The notes below the pieces were generated by a model that saw only the letters and a program-made list of their open reading frames with translations, was not told where the DNA came from and did no database searches. From Gnetum montanum (Eukaryota; Streptophyta; Gnetopsida; Gnetales; Gnetaceae): a DNA stretch of 64,000 nucleotides. The stretch covers positions 166,066 through 230,065 of the forward strand of contig MNCI01033568.1 of assembly GCA_015680685.1 (NCBI GenBank). Direction: 5' to 3'. Made by a program: the position numbers and the translations under genes. Below, piece by piece: positions 1 through 11,406 of this stretch (position 1 is its first letter; each line of letters opens with the position of its first letter).

Positions 1-951
1 ATTTACCAAAAAGAAAACAATGTATCTACCAAAATATACACTAATGATACAACCGGAAATGAGGTGAACAATGGATAGAAGGGTGGAGAGAAGAGAATGG
101 AATGGAATCCCAAGAGCAAGGTGGTGTACAACCCCTTGTGGATTTCATGATTAATGTGACTTGGTAAATCTCATTCCAACTCCGGCCTCAAACCAACCAC
201 ATCTAGTGACTTCGCATCAATGCATTCGGCCAATCCATCCTCTTGAGTAACAAGAATGCATCTCCAAACAATCACCACCATTCCGATGAAATAAAAGAGG
301 AGAGAATGGGAAGCAAGAAGGGCCTTAGTTAGAGGGAATGTTTGTGGTTCCATAACCAGTGCTTGTAGCCCAAGAGATTATTTGGTCTAAGGGGTGTGCT
401 TTGAATTCTCACTTTTTATTTTATTTTATATCTTTATGCATGAGAACCACACCATGTAAAGACTTTTTATTTTTATTGTCTCAGCTTCCGATAATTGGGT
501 GACATTGGAACGGTAAGAAAATTCAAGAAGAAAACATCCAAGCACCCAAGAGAACGGCCAACACAAATGCATTAAGTTCCCTTGAAGTCACACCTTTTTC
601 AATTCTTGAGTCCTTCCTTAGTTTGAGAAATGCTTAGTCACCGATTCGTTAAAGTTCTTATTATGAAGGGAACTATACATTTCCAAGCTGAGTGAGACCA
701 TAGAAACTGATGGATGAATGGATGAAGTGAACTCATTGCCTGTCATATCAAAATAAACATACCTTAGTATCAACATCATGACTTAAAGGTAAAAACCAAA
801 CATTAGCAATCAATAGAAACATAGTTCATACCATCATGAAGAACACTTATTGGGTGACAAGCTTGCACGGTGGATCACACACACACACACACATACAAAA
901 AGAAAAAGTATAACGATGTTGAAAAAAAAATCTAGAAAAGTTAAAGAAATT
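1..951 (-). other. E1 3' untranslated region
   Basis: Non-coding tail matching E2 11680-12640 in reverse complement. Short open frames on either strand have no recognisable domain and are not shared in frame with E2. Confidence 0.6.
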
Positions 952-1038
952 TGTAAAACAAAAATATGTAAGACAAAAACACGTAAAAAAATGTGTAAAA
1001 CAAAAACTTGTAAAACAAAAATGTGTAAAAATAATGTG
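952..1038 (+). repeat. 15-bp minisatellite TGTAAAACAAAAA
   Basis: About six units of TGTAAAACAAAAA plus two variable bases lie in the E1 3' untranslated region, preceded by an (AC)n run near 870-890. E2 has a shorter version in reverse complement at about 11627-11677, so this belongs to the element rather than the insertion site. Open frames through it are a by-product of the 15-bp period. Confidence 0.7.
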
Positions 1039-1074
1039 GAAAATAACCTAAAAATAACTGAGGGACTCAAATGA

Positions 1075-1838
1075 TTAGCATAGGTGGCCATCTCCCCCAT
1101 CACTGAATTGCAAGGGAGAGATCCGAAATAATGAATATCTATTTGAATTTCTTAGAAGTGCCCAACTTCTCCCCACTGATGTTCTCAGATTAATGGGTGG
1201 AAGTTGGCAACGCTCATACTGCAGTATATCTATGCCTCCGTTGTTAACATGAGTTGTTTCCTCAGTTTGTTTCATGCATATTGGTTTGCCCTTTCTAGTA
1301 GTTGTCAACCACATGGTGTCTACTACTTGTGTGGTTGCTAGATACAGGCACCTTTGTATTTGTGTTTCCTGGACACACCGATTACATGGAAGAGATGCTG
1401 AACATTCTTCCATGTCATCACCCTTTGAGTCACTGTATGTGATGCATGGAACTTTCTTCTTCTTGATCTTTTCATAAATTTTTATCTTAGATATCTGCAA
1501 GGAAAGATCATGGATTCCTAGGTACGCATCTACTGTACTTAGCCATGATGTTCCCATTATAATTGGGAAGCCCCCATTGTTACTGTTAACTTCAATCACC
1601 AGGAAGTTAGTTGGGTATGACCACCCACACATAGTGGTAATGATGTCCTCCACCAATCCTAAGGGAATGGTGATGGACTGGTCAGCCAGCTCTAGTTGAA
1701 TGTTGCTCTTCTTAAGATGGGGTAGGTTCCAAGCTCGACACATCTCTCGTGAAATTAGGTTGACTTCGGAACCTGAGTCAAGAAGAGCCTTATGTGGTTT
1801 GTTCTAAGAAATTTGTAAATAGATTAAGGGACTCCCAG
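1075..1838 (-). pseudogene. E1 retropepsin-like aspartic protease, broken
   Basis: The protease would cleave the gag polyprotein. The catalytic motif ALLDSGSEVNLISREM is intact, with Asp-Ser-Gly at 1779-1771. A second conserved part, VIEVNSNNGGFPIIMG, lies about 65 residues later and is followed by TSWLSTVDAYLGIHDLSL, corresponding to the hydrophobic-Gly flap end of the fold. It returns to the same frame as the gag start codon. A C-terminal extension of about 120 residues ends near 1075. No RT follows: downstream is only untranslated sequence. Confidence 0.75.
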
Positions 1839-1844
1839 GGTCAG

Positions 1845-4410
1845 TTAGTTTCTGGGAAGGTGGCCTATCTTGATCCAGTCAGTTATGGTATGCATTAACA
1901 TAACCGTATGCGTATAGCTCTGTTGGACTGAAGGGTTCTCCGAAGTGTTAGATGGTGGAGGAGGATACATGGGCTCAACCGCTTGTTTTTGTGAGAGTTT
2001 GTCTAGGATTTTGATTCTGAAGAAGGATCTTCTCTTTTTATAGTTGTCAGAAATAGCAGCAGGTTGAATATTTACAGCTCTCGTAGCATGATGTTGCTGC
2101 AGTTGAGTAGGAAGTTCCCCTTGTATTGTTGGAATAGTTTGTATGGGAATTATAGGTGGAAGAGGTGTAGATGGAGTTGGAGGATGGTAAGTATGTGGGG
2201 TACCTTCCGAAGGAGAAGGAATCCTCCTAAAGTACTCCCAAACTTGGTAGTGATGTTGGGGAGTTGTGTGACTCATAGAGTCACTTGGAGAAACTGGCTG
2301 CTACACATAATATCCATATGGATCTGGCTTCCAGTAAGGGTACTGTTGTGTCGACGATGGAATCCCCCATGACTGTGGGTATTGCCACTGTTGATGTTGT
2401 CTAATGGGTTGTGGTAGAGTTCCACTTGGATAGTACGTTAATGGTTGTTGGAACTGCCTTGGGGTACCTTGTGGATAAGGTAACCTTCGGGGTGTTTGTT
2501 GTTGGTTAAGTCTTGGATTAAGTGCATACACCCCAGACTCCTATAGATGTGAGATGATTGGACAACATCCCTTAGGATGGTCATAGTGGTAGATCTTACA
2601 TCCATCATCATTGTCTGTGTCTGAGTCCACAACCTCATCGGAGATAGTAATTTTCCCCTTACCCTTGTTATGTGTAGGGCCCGAATTTCTCCACTTTGTC
2701 TTACCTTTGTTACTACTTCGTTCCTCCTTAGACTCTTCTACAATTTTTAGGACAGTTTCAAGTCTAGAGTCTAAGGAATCCCATAATTGATCCACCTTAG
2801 CCGATACTTCTATTTTTAGTTTTTGAATTGGCAAGGTTTTACTATTCAGAAACTCTTCAAGTGGTGACTCATCCTCTTCATCACAAAATCTCACTTCCTT
2901 CTTTCGAAGGGAGAGATCACGATCGTATTCTTCCACACTGTCTCTGTTACGTAGCTCACCTTCTTCTTTTACTACTTTCCAAAAATAGATGTACTTCATG
3001 GGCTCTAAGTTCTGATAGTTTCCCTTGGGCATAAGTCCCAAGGGTTCTTCTAGTTTCATGCCTTAGCCTATCTACAATGTGGCAGAGTTAATCCTACTGA
3101 GTGTAACCATGGCCCGAGCAATGATGTAACAATGCATAGTATCAGGCCATGGCAGCATCCAAGGGTTCATGAATACCTTGCTTCCATCCTTGGATCTACT
3201 TATGCAAATTAGACACTCTGGAGTATGTCTGGTATTTATCGTTGAAGAGTTCTAACATCGTACTCCGCCTCCTGATGGTTTCTAGTTCTAAGGACTGGTA
3301 CCAAATCTCTGCTTCCTTGATGATTGTCCTTGGAAACAACTTTAGTTTTTGCCACTCGTTTTCTATTTTTTGCAAGGCACATGCATCGTGGAATGCCTGT
3401 AAATGATGTTGTAGATCTGAGTTGTATCCCCCTTCAAAGCATGGGATATTGTTCATGTCTACATGCTTGATCTGACTATCTTTTAAATGCATTTTTGGAA
3501 TTCTTATAGCCTCTACTATGTCAAGCATACTTCAGGTTGCAAGTAGGGGCTCGTCATGATTATCTCCTTCATGATTCCTGTGATGTCTACGTTGTTCCCT
3601 ACTTTCCCTTCGTTCATGCCCTTGTCCTCTCTCTCAACTCTCTGGTAGAGGTCTCTCATTTTTTCTACCTCTATCCTCACCATTATGTTTATGGTGGTTG
3701 CGCCCAGATGTGGAAGGAGAGGGTGAGTGATGTGAAGAAGGAGAAGAAGAAGGAGAACCATCACCATGACAATGTTTCTTACCTTCTCTTCATCTACTGT
3801 GGCCCTGATCATGATGATGATCAAAGTGGCTATTCTTGTTATATGTTGTTGTTCCCTCAGTGAATAGTTGGTGTTCAAGGAGATTAGAACCAGGGTTATA
3901 TATCATTGAGCATAGGTTCTGGTACCCTACCTCCTCATCATCATTAGGAGGGGGAACATCTTTCGATAGAGAACCTGTTATGAGTGGTTCACCATCTCTG
4001 ATTTCACTAAGGACGTGCAGGACCTCCTTGCCCTTCAACAGTGTATGTTGGCTCTCTTGCCTTGAGTCCCTCATACGTCCTAAAGCTATGGGATTGTAAT
4101 CCTTCATGTTGAAGTCTTCTGCAATGTATTCAGCATATAATTCTGTCATGTCAATCTGTGCCAAAGCATGGAGGAGCATGTTAGGGACTGATCGATCTGG
4201 AGGTAACACGATGTTACCTTGCAAATCTCTTCATTGTAGCTATTTGTCTTGATGGAGGATAAAGGTAAAGTTTGGAATATACTCATTGGGATGAGTATAG
4301 ACTATCCGGTATTGTTGAGGACTTGGCTAATTTCGGTTATGTGTTTTTAATTGCAGAATATCTCTAGTATTGTCCCTAGGTGGTGAATTTCTCTTATGAG
4401 AAGAAGACAT
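1845..4410 (-). pseudogene. E1 gag (capsid-like polyprotein), broken
   Basis: Gag would package element RNA into cytoplasmic particles. The start at 4410 (MSSSHKRNSPPRD) matches the E2 and E4 starts. An N-terminal region contains VYTHPNEYIPNFTFILHQD and a His/Ser-rich stretch. A capsid core at 3528-3196 carries YNSDLQHHLQAFHDACALQ and EIWYQSLELE, in the style of retrotrans_gag domains. Then come a charged region (3059-2541), a Cys/His cluster GCKIYHYDHPKGCCP near 2600-2550, and a Pro/Gln/Tyr-rich linker (2531-1845). Several stops occur. The segment 3059-1845 is in a different frame from 4410-3196 and from the protease, so at least two frameshifts exist. Confidence 0.8.
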
Positions 4411-4530
4411 TGTTATTTATTGGTGTGCTAATTACCATTATATATTTTTTCTTTTAATTAACCCGAAAGTTTGTTTAGGCTCCCAACGATGTGAGTGATA
4501 TCTTATGTTCTATTCAGCGCACAAACACTT

Positions 4531-4551
4531 AGTCCATGGCAATGGTGCCAA
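4531..4551 (-). other. E1 primer-binding site (tRNA-Asp type)
   Basis: Immediately inside the LTR the minus strand reads TTGGCACCATTGCC then ATGGACT. Plant tRNA-Asp(GTC) ends in a sequence whose complement is TGGCGCCGTTGCCGGGGA; the differences are mainly C-to-T or G-to-A changes. This primer type is known from Athila-group elements. Confidence 0.75.
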
Positions 4552-5312
4552 TGATGAGTGTCGAGATACCCCTACACTCAACCATACGAATATGAGTGTA
4601 GCACGCATGATTTGGTTGAACTTCGTAGACTAAGTGCCTACACACCCCATGGAACACTTAAGGTTAATCATTCATTTTCTTCCCAGAATTACTTGTAGTT
4701 GACATGGTATATGGTTAAGTAAGTCTAAGGTATATGATTTTTATAGCTTTTATGTTTTATCTCCTATGAAATTGAGGTGAAGGGTTGAGAAACTAATTGC
4801 TAATTCTAACTAATGAACTAAGTCTAAATTACCTAGCATCAGCATCCCTTCCCACTTACCGTACACACCCTGAATCGATGCAACCGTGGCTACCAAATGC
4901 TAATCATTGCTGGGATCACCATGCATAACGCACATGCTCGAAGTGGTAGTATTGAGGCACTAAACTAGGAGGAAAGGGTTGAGAAGCAAAGCAGTAAATA
5001 ATGAATAAGAAATAACAGTAAAGAAAATCCTAATTAGCCTATTCCATGCACTGCAAGGTTTATCCTGAAAAGCTCATCTCTATTGTCGTACACAAACTTG
5101 TGTTTAGGTACAATGTTTGCTCAAATAAAGATTCGTTCACTTTAGGACTCCTATTGTGGGCACATGGAAATATTCTATCTCTAGAGTGATCAATGTGCCA
5201 GAGTTTCCCTACTGTCTAGCCTAGGATGAGGAAACATAGGAGAGCCGCCTCTTATGTATAAATGTGACGGTGCACTGTGATATCGTGATAGCCACGATAT
5301 CGTCTCTCATCA
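4552..5312 (-). repeat. E1 5' LTR
   Basis: 761 bp bounded by the 7-bp inverted termini TGATGAG and CTCATCA and followed internally by a primer-binding site. It aligns along its length with the E2 LTRs and the solo LTR in the same vocabulary (TTAGTTAGTTA, TTAAGTGTTCCA, CTTTATTCAAGCA). Its U3 end has only two GATATC units (about 5277-5302). A degraded TATA-like stretch lies near 5258-5270 on the minus strand. Confidence 0.85.
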
Positions 5313-5949
5313 CTAGCTAATGAAACCATAAGTGGATCTTATAGGGACTCTTCTACTCTTATATTAGCATCTAGCTTCTAACAACTAGCACTTAACACAT
5401 ATCTCATAACATCTTTCCTTTAGTTCCAACTCATAAGAATATATTTTGTGAATCCTATTAAAGAGACATTAGTATTGCAAAGCATAAGATCTTCATTTCT
5501 AAATATCTATGTAGTAAACTTCTAATAAATGTTTCACTAGATCACAAGGTTTAATTGTAGATGATCTTTGTGTGTATTATAAGAAGTTATTAAAATAATT
5601 AGACCATTTTTTCTTCAATTTCCATTGGTAAGAAGCATTTGTTAGAAGATTTAAAAAAATCATGAATAGGAAATTATGAAGCTCTTCTCTCAATGATATT
5701 ATTCAAGCTTAACCAGAGCCAAAAGAGAAATGAAAAAAGAAAAATTAAAATCCTTCTCTTTCTAAATTTACATGTAATTTGAGTTGGACATAATAAGTTT
5801 CTCTTTTTTTGGTAAACAGTGGAACCCTTATCTCATTTTGCAACAAGTTTTTGTTAAGTGGATATTAATTTAGTTGAATTACTTATAAAATTAATAGATG
5901 ACTATTGTGAAATTATCATTTGCACTTAAATATGAATTTAGCTTTGGTT

Positions 5950-6480
5950 GTTAAACAGTGATGAATGATGATTATGTCCAATTCCTAACTATATGGTCTA
6001 CAAGTATCATGATAAACTATGTTGTAATGCATAGAAAGACTAGCACTATGTATAATATAGTTTAAATAATCATAGGTTGCTATGTTCCCACCTAAATCAA
6101 TAGTAGCCCTTATACTTTGTATGGTTTAGTTTAGGTGAGGCATATAATGATTGATTTTGTATAGCCTATAATTAATCTAATGAAAATATAGAAATTAATT
6201 AATTTAATTAATAAAAAACAAAAATAAATCATGAACTAGCCTATCATGATGAGTGTCTCTTTCCCAACTTGTCATCACATCCAACACTTGTACACTCATT
6301 GTTAGGATTACCAAGCATTATGTTAGTTTGTGGGTGCACCAAACAATTACACTATTGGAATTACTAAGTGAGTACACATTTATGTTGGAGACGAGATCAA
6401 GCTAATTTTGCTAATATATTAAAATGTAATGATAAATATTATGCTAAGTTGCATTAGAAAATAAACAACAAAGAAAAGTA
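5950..6480 (-). repeat. Relic LTR-like repeat, left copy
   Basis: Shares phrases with the repeat at 18450-18960 (AGGATTACCAAGCATTATG, AATTACTAAGTGAGTACA, TGTATGGTTTAGT), in the same order as in the minus-oriented E1 and solo LTRs. It is much more decayed and its ends are not definable by eye. The rest of 5313-7207 is AT-rich and shows nothing I recognise. Confidence 0.4.
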
Positions 6481-7202
6481 AATTTAAGCCAGGGTATTAA
6501 AATGATAGAAAATTAATCTTGATCTTATTTTTGATAATGAAATATGTTCATGTACATCCTACTCAAATAAGACACCATACAACTAACTTATATTCATACT
6601 ACAAGCACTTGTTGACTATTTACTACACTATGAAAACAAACTACAAGAGTCTAATTACAATTAATGACCAAAGGTGTCAGAAATGTAGTATAACTACAAC
6701 TTTATAGTAAGGGTTATGACATTGTACCATAGCTAATGACACATACACTTTTATTGTTCATAAAGGTTTTCTATATTGGCTCCAACTATCAAAACTGTTT
6801 TCAATAAGTGAACTTTTTGTTGATTTTTAATATTTTGATATTTTAAGCCTTTTTTATTATTTTTTATGGTCTAGATGCTTATCCATTAGTTAGAATTTTT
6901 TAGGTTGGGTACTTTCAAGCAAACACAATGAATGTTGATCATGCTTCACAACTAATGGATCATCTACCCCTCAAAAACAAATATTATCATGCATTGTGGA
7001 TAGATAGCTCATCCATTATAATGTGAAAACAAACCTTTATATGGACATACCACCTTCTTTGAATGATGCTTGTTGATCAACAACAATGACAAGAATGGTG
7101 CTACAAGTGGTAAATGTGAAAAGTCAACAAGTTACATCATTTAGACATCTTAAATAGTTGAGTTATCTTTTATGAAACTATAAAACTATCTAACTTGTGT
7201 TG

Positions 7203-7207
7203 CTTAT
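7203..7207. repeat. E2 left target-site duplication CTTAT
   Basis: Five bases directly before the LTR start TGATGGGA, identical to the five bases after the right LTR. Confidence 0.9.
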
Positions 7208-8090
7208 TGATGGGACACGATATTGCATGGGCCATGATATCAAGTACGTGATATGGCATCCCCCGTGATATTGCATACGCGATATCGCGTCCGCCATGAT
7301 ATCACATCCCCCGCGATATTGCGTACATGATATTATGTCTTCCCCTGCGATATTGTGTGCCATCAAATCTATAAATAAGAGGTAGATCTCCCTTTTTTCT
7401 CATTCTAGGCCTAGACCGTAGTGAAACTTTGGCAGTTTTACCTCTCCAGAGATAGAATAATTTCCATGTGCCCGCAGTAGGAGCTCCAAAGTGAATGGAT
7501 CTTTATTCAAGCAAATATTGTACCTGAACACAAGTTTGTGTACGAAAATAAAGACGAACTTCGTGGATAAACCTTGCAGTGCATGGACTAAGCTAAATAG
7601 GACTTTATTTATTGTTATCATTTAAATGCTTTATTAGTTAGTTAAATCTCTCTCAACCTTTCTCTCCTAGTTAAGTGCATTCAGTACGACCGCTTCGAGC
7701 ACATGCGTTACGCTTGGTAGTCCCAGAAACGAATAGCATTTGGTAAGCCCAAAGGTTGCATTGGTTTAGGGTGTGAACGGTAAGTGGGAATGAATACTGA
7801 TGCTAGGTTAATTAAGGCTTAGTTAGTTAGTTAAAGTTAGTTAATTAGTCTCTTCACCCTTCACCTCATTAGCATAGGAGATAAAACAGAAAAGATATAA
7901 AAATCACATACCTCAGACTTACTTAACCATACAATCGTGACAAATACAAGTAAGTCTAGGAAGATAATGAATGATTAACCTTAAGTGTTCCATGAGGTGT
8001 GTAGGAGCTTAGTCTACGGAGTTCAATTGAATCACGCGTGTAACGCTTGTGGTCATATGGTTGAGTGTAGGGGTACCTCACCACTCATCA
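7208..8090 (+). repeat. E2 5' LTR
   Basis: 883 bp, TGATGGGA to ACTCATCA. U3 carries nine GATAT-core units (7218-7352), then a TATA box TATAAATAAG at 7370-7379. The R-U5 part matches the 3' LTR almost throughout; most of the 48-bp length difference is in the GATATC array. Confidence 0.92.
7218..7379 (+). promoter_or_regulatory. E2 U3 promoter: GATATC array plus TATA box
   Basis: Nine near-palindromic GATATC or GATATT cores, often in the form GCGATATCGC or TACGCGATATCGCG, spaced about 14 or 17 bp and joined by CATCCCCC-type linkers. TATAAATAAG follows at 7370-7379 with the predicted transcript start about 30 bp on. A promoter role is inferred from position and the TATA box; the factor recognising GATATC units is unknown. 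Confidence 0.6.
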
Positions 8091-8111
8091 TTGACACCGT
8101 TGCCGAGGACT
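8091..8111 (+). other. E2 primer-binding site (tRNA-Asp type)
   Basis: TTGACACCGTTGCC then GAGGACT directly after the LTR. It matches the complement of the plant tRNA-Asp 3' end with two transitions. Confidence 0.8.
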
Positions 8112-8235
8112 AAGTTGTTTGTCTGCTAAGTAGAACATAGGAAATCATCCACACCGTTGGGAGCTTAAACAAATCCTTAGGGTTAATTAAACAAAAAATT
8201 ATATAATCGTTAATCAGCACACCGAATAAGACACA

Positions 8236-10635
8236 ATGTCTTCTTCTTCTTCTCACAAAAGCACTTCACCACCTAGGGATCATACAAGAAACAGTCAGCA
8301 ATCTAATGTGCATAACCGAGAACTACCAGTTCCTCAATAGCATCGAGTGGTATATATTCATCCTAATGAGTATATACCCAATTTTACCTTTATCCTCCAT
8401 CAAGATGAACAACTTTGTTGGAGAGACTTGCAAGGTAACATAGTGTTACCCCCAAATCATGTAGTCCCTAACATGCTTCTTTGTGCTCTTGCATAAATAG
8501 GCATGACACAACTATACACTGAATACATTGTAGGATATTTCGACACAAGGGATTACCATCCCACAGCAGCACAACATTTAAGGGACTCGTGGCAGGAGAG
8601 CCACCATACATTGTTGAAGGGAAAAGGAGTCCCACATGTCCTAAGAAAAATTGGAGATGGTGAACTAGTTATAATTGGCTCTCTATCAATTGATGTTCCC
8701 CCTCCTAATGATGGTAAGGAGGTGGGGTATCAGAACCTACACTCCACGATACACAGCCCTAGTTTTGATCCCCATGAACACCAAGTGTTCGCTGAGGGAA
8801 CAGAAATACATGACAAGGATGGGCATTCGGATCATCACCACGATCGGAGCCGTAGCCACTGAAGAGAAGGCAAGAGACATTGCCATGGCGATGGCTCTCC
8901 TCCTTCACCTTTATCACATCATTCACCCTCTCCTTCCACATCAAGACACAGTCACAAGGAGTACAGTAGTGAGGATAAGGATAAGCAAAATGAGAGGCCT
9001 TGATGAGAGAGTCAAGAGTGAGGACAAGGACATTCAAGAGAGTCAAAGCATGAAAGAAGGGAAAGTAGGGAACAACGTAGGCATCATAGACATCATGAAA
9101 GAGGTGATCATGATGAACCCCTACTTGCCACCCAAAGTATGTTAGACATTACAGAGGCTGTGAGAATACCTACAAGGCACCAAAAAGATGCTCGGATCAA
9201 GAGATTGGATATGAATAACATGCCATGATTTGAGGGGGGACAGAATGCTGATCTGCAAAACCACTTACAGGCATTTCATTGATGCTTGTGCCTTGCAGAA
9301 CATAGAAAAAGAGTGGCAAAAGTTAATGTTGTTTCCTAGGATACTCATAAAGGAAGCGGAAAGTTGGTACCAGTCCTTAGAACTAGAAACCATTAGGAGA
9401 TGGATTACGATGTTAGAATTGTTTAACAATAAATACCAAACATACTCCAGAGTATCCAACTTGCATAATCAGATCTAAGAATGGAAGCAAGGTAATCACG
9501 AACCCTTGAAAGATTCCATGGGCTAATATTATGCATTGTTACATCATTGCCCGGGCCATGGTTACGCACAACGGGATCAACTATGCCACCTCGTAGATGG
9601 GCTAAGACATGAAACCAGGAGAACCCTTGGGACATATGCCCAAGGGAGATTATCTGAACTTAGATCCCATGAAGTTCATAGATTTTTGGAGCAAGTAGCT
9701 AAAGAAGAAGGGGAGCTACGAAAAAGAGAAAGCATGAAAGAATATAACTGTGATCCTTTCCTCTGAAAAAAAGGAGTAAGATTCTGTGAGGAAGAGGATG
9801 AGTCACCACTCGAGGAGTTGGTGAATAGAAAACCTTTCTACTTCAAAATCTAACAACCGAGGTGTCAGCTAAGGTAGATCAAATGTGGGACTCCATAGAT
9901 AGTAGGTTTGAAAGTTTTTTAAAATTCGTAGAGGAGTTTAAGGAACAAAGTAGTGACCATGATAAGAAAAAGCGAAGAGATTTAGGCCATGCACATGACA
10001 AGGGTAAGGGAAAAATGACTATCGCCGATGAGGTTCTAGATTCAGATACAGATAATGACGGTGGATGTGAGATCTACCAATATGAACATCCTAAGGGATG
10101 TTGCCCAATAATCTCACATCTACAAGAGTTTGGGGTGTATGCACTCAACCCAAGACTTAACAAACAGCAAGAACCCTGTAGGTTACCTTATCCCTAAGGT
10201 AACCCAAGGAAGTTCCATAAACCGTTAACATATTATCCAGGTGAAACTCCGCCACAACCTATTAGGCAACATCAGTAGTGGCAATACCCATAGTCATGGG
10301 GGATGCCACTGCCTAGGCAACAATACCCTTACTGGCAACCAGACCCATATGGCTACTACGTGAAACAGCTAGTTTCTCCAAGTGACTCTATGGGTCAGAT
10401 AACCCCACAATGTCACTACCAAGTTCAAGAGTATTTTAGAAGGACTCCTTCTCCTCCAAGAAATGCACCACATGCATACCATCCTTCGAATCCATCTGCA
10501 TCTCTTACATCGGTAGTTCCACTATCTCCCACTCAAAAAATGCAAGAGGAACTCCCCACTCAACCACAACAATGTAATGTTATGAGAGTTGTAAACTTTC
10601 AACTCGCTGCTAGTTCTGAAAATCGTAAAAAGTGA
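8236..10635 (+). pseudogene. E2 gag polyprotein, broken
   Basis: Begins MSSSSSHKSTSPPRD at the ATG at 8236, 146 bp after the LTR. Domain order as in E1: N-terminal region (VYIHPNEYIPNFTFILHQD); His/Ser/Arg-rich stretch near 8800-9110; capsid core from MLDITEAVRIPTRHQKD at 9139 through ESWYQSLELE and SRVSNLHNQ at 9476; helical DGLRHETRRTLGTYAQGR region (9536-9766); charged region and GCEIYQYEHPKGCCP cluster (9862-10197); Pro/Gln/Tyr-rich linker (10303-10635). Most lies in one frame, that of the ATG; 9230-9766 is shifted. Stops include TAG in LPVPQ*HR and TGA after the capsid start. Confidence 0.82.
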
Positions 10636-10800
10636 AGACCTTTCTTCAGAACCAAAAGCCAAAACAAGCTCTCACAACCACAAGCGGTTGAGTCAGTGCA
10701 CGTACCTCTAACACATAAGGCTTCGAAGCTCCCTTCAAACCAACAACAAGGCTCAACACATACAATTATGTTAACACATATCATTACTGACTGGATCAAG

Positions 10801-11406
10801 GTGGGCCACCTTCCCAGGAAACTCTCTAACCTTGGAAGTCCCTTAATCTACCTCTAAGTTGCTGGGAATGAACCTTATAAGGCTCTTCTTGACTCAAGTT
10901 CTGGAGTCAACTGAATCTCACAAGAAATGTATTAAGCCTGTAACCTGCCTCCACTCAAGAAGATCAATATTCAACTAGAGTTGGCTAACAAGTCCATCAC
11001 CATTCCCTTGGGATCGGTGAAGGACATCATTATCACTGTGTGTGGTTGGTCATAGCTAGCTAATTTCCTAGTGATAGAAGTCAATAGTAACAAAGGGAAC
11101 TTCCCAATTATAATGGGAAGGGCATGGCTAAGTATAATAGATGCATGCCTAGGGATTCACGATCTTTCCTTGGAAATATCTAAGGTAAACATTTATGGAA
11201 AGATTGAGAAGAAGAAAGTTCCCTGCAGCACATACAATGACTTAGAGGGTGATGACATGGAGGAATGCTCAACGTCTCCTACATGCAACTGGTGTGCCCT
11301 AGAAACTCAAATACAAAGGTTCTTGTATGTAGCAACCACACAACAAGTGGACACCCTTTGGTTGATAGCTAATCAAAAGAGCAACCCACCAACATGCATG
11401 GAATGA
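10801..11406 (+). pseudogene. E2 retropepsin-like protease, broken
   Basis: Same frame as the gag start. The active-site region reads AGNEPYKALLDSSSGVN with the catalytic Asp at 10891; the Gly of the Asp-Ser-Gly triad has become Ser (AGT for GGT), which should abolish activity. Downstream FLVIEVNSNKGNFPIIMG and the following LSIIDACLGIHDLSLEIS correspond to the second half of the domain, as in E1. Premature stops lie within and just before it. No reverse transcriptase follows. Confidence 0.75.

Larger units (their letters stand above)
1..5312 (-). mobile_element. E1: gag-protease-only LTR retrotransposon, 5' part
   Basis: Minus-strand element read from the LTR at 4552-5312 down to the window edge. 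Order: LTR, tRNA-Asp-type primer site, gag, Pro/Gln-rich linker, aspartic protease, long untranslated tail. The tail at 1-830 matches E2 at about 11800-12640 in reverse complement, so the second LTR and left target duplication should lie beyond position 1. No RT, RNase H or integrase is visible. Frameshifts and stops show it is dead. Family membership rests on shared LTR ends (TGATG...CATCA), gag and protease with E2 and E4. Confidence 0.85.

Noticed and set aside
834-1103. Open frames on both strands with FVLHIFVLQ or KTKTCKTK repeats
   Set aside because: Products of the 15-bp TGTAAAACAAAAA minisatellite in the E1 tail.
8675-9145. 156-codon frame inside E2 gag
   Set aside because: Shifted reading of the gag frame; the frame of the ATG at 8236 gives the sequence shared with E1 and E4.
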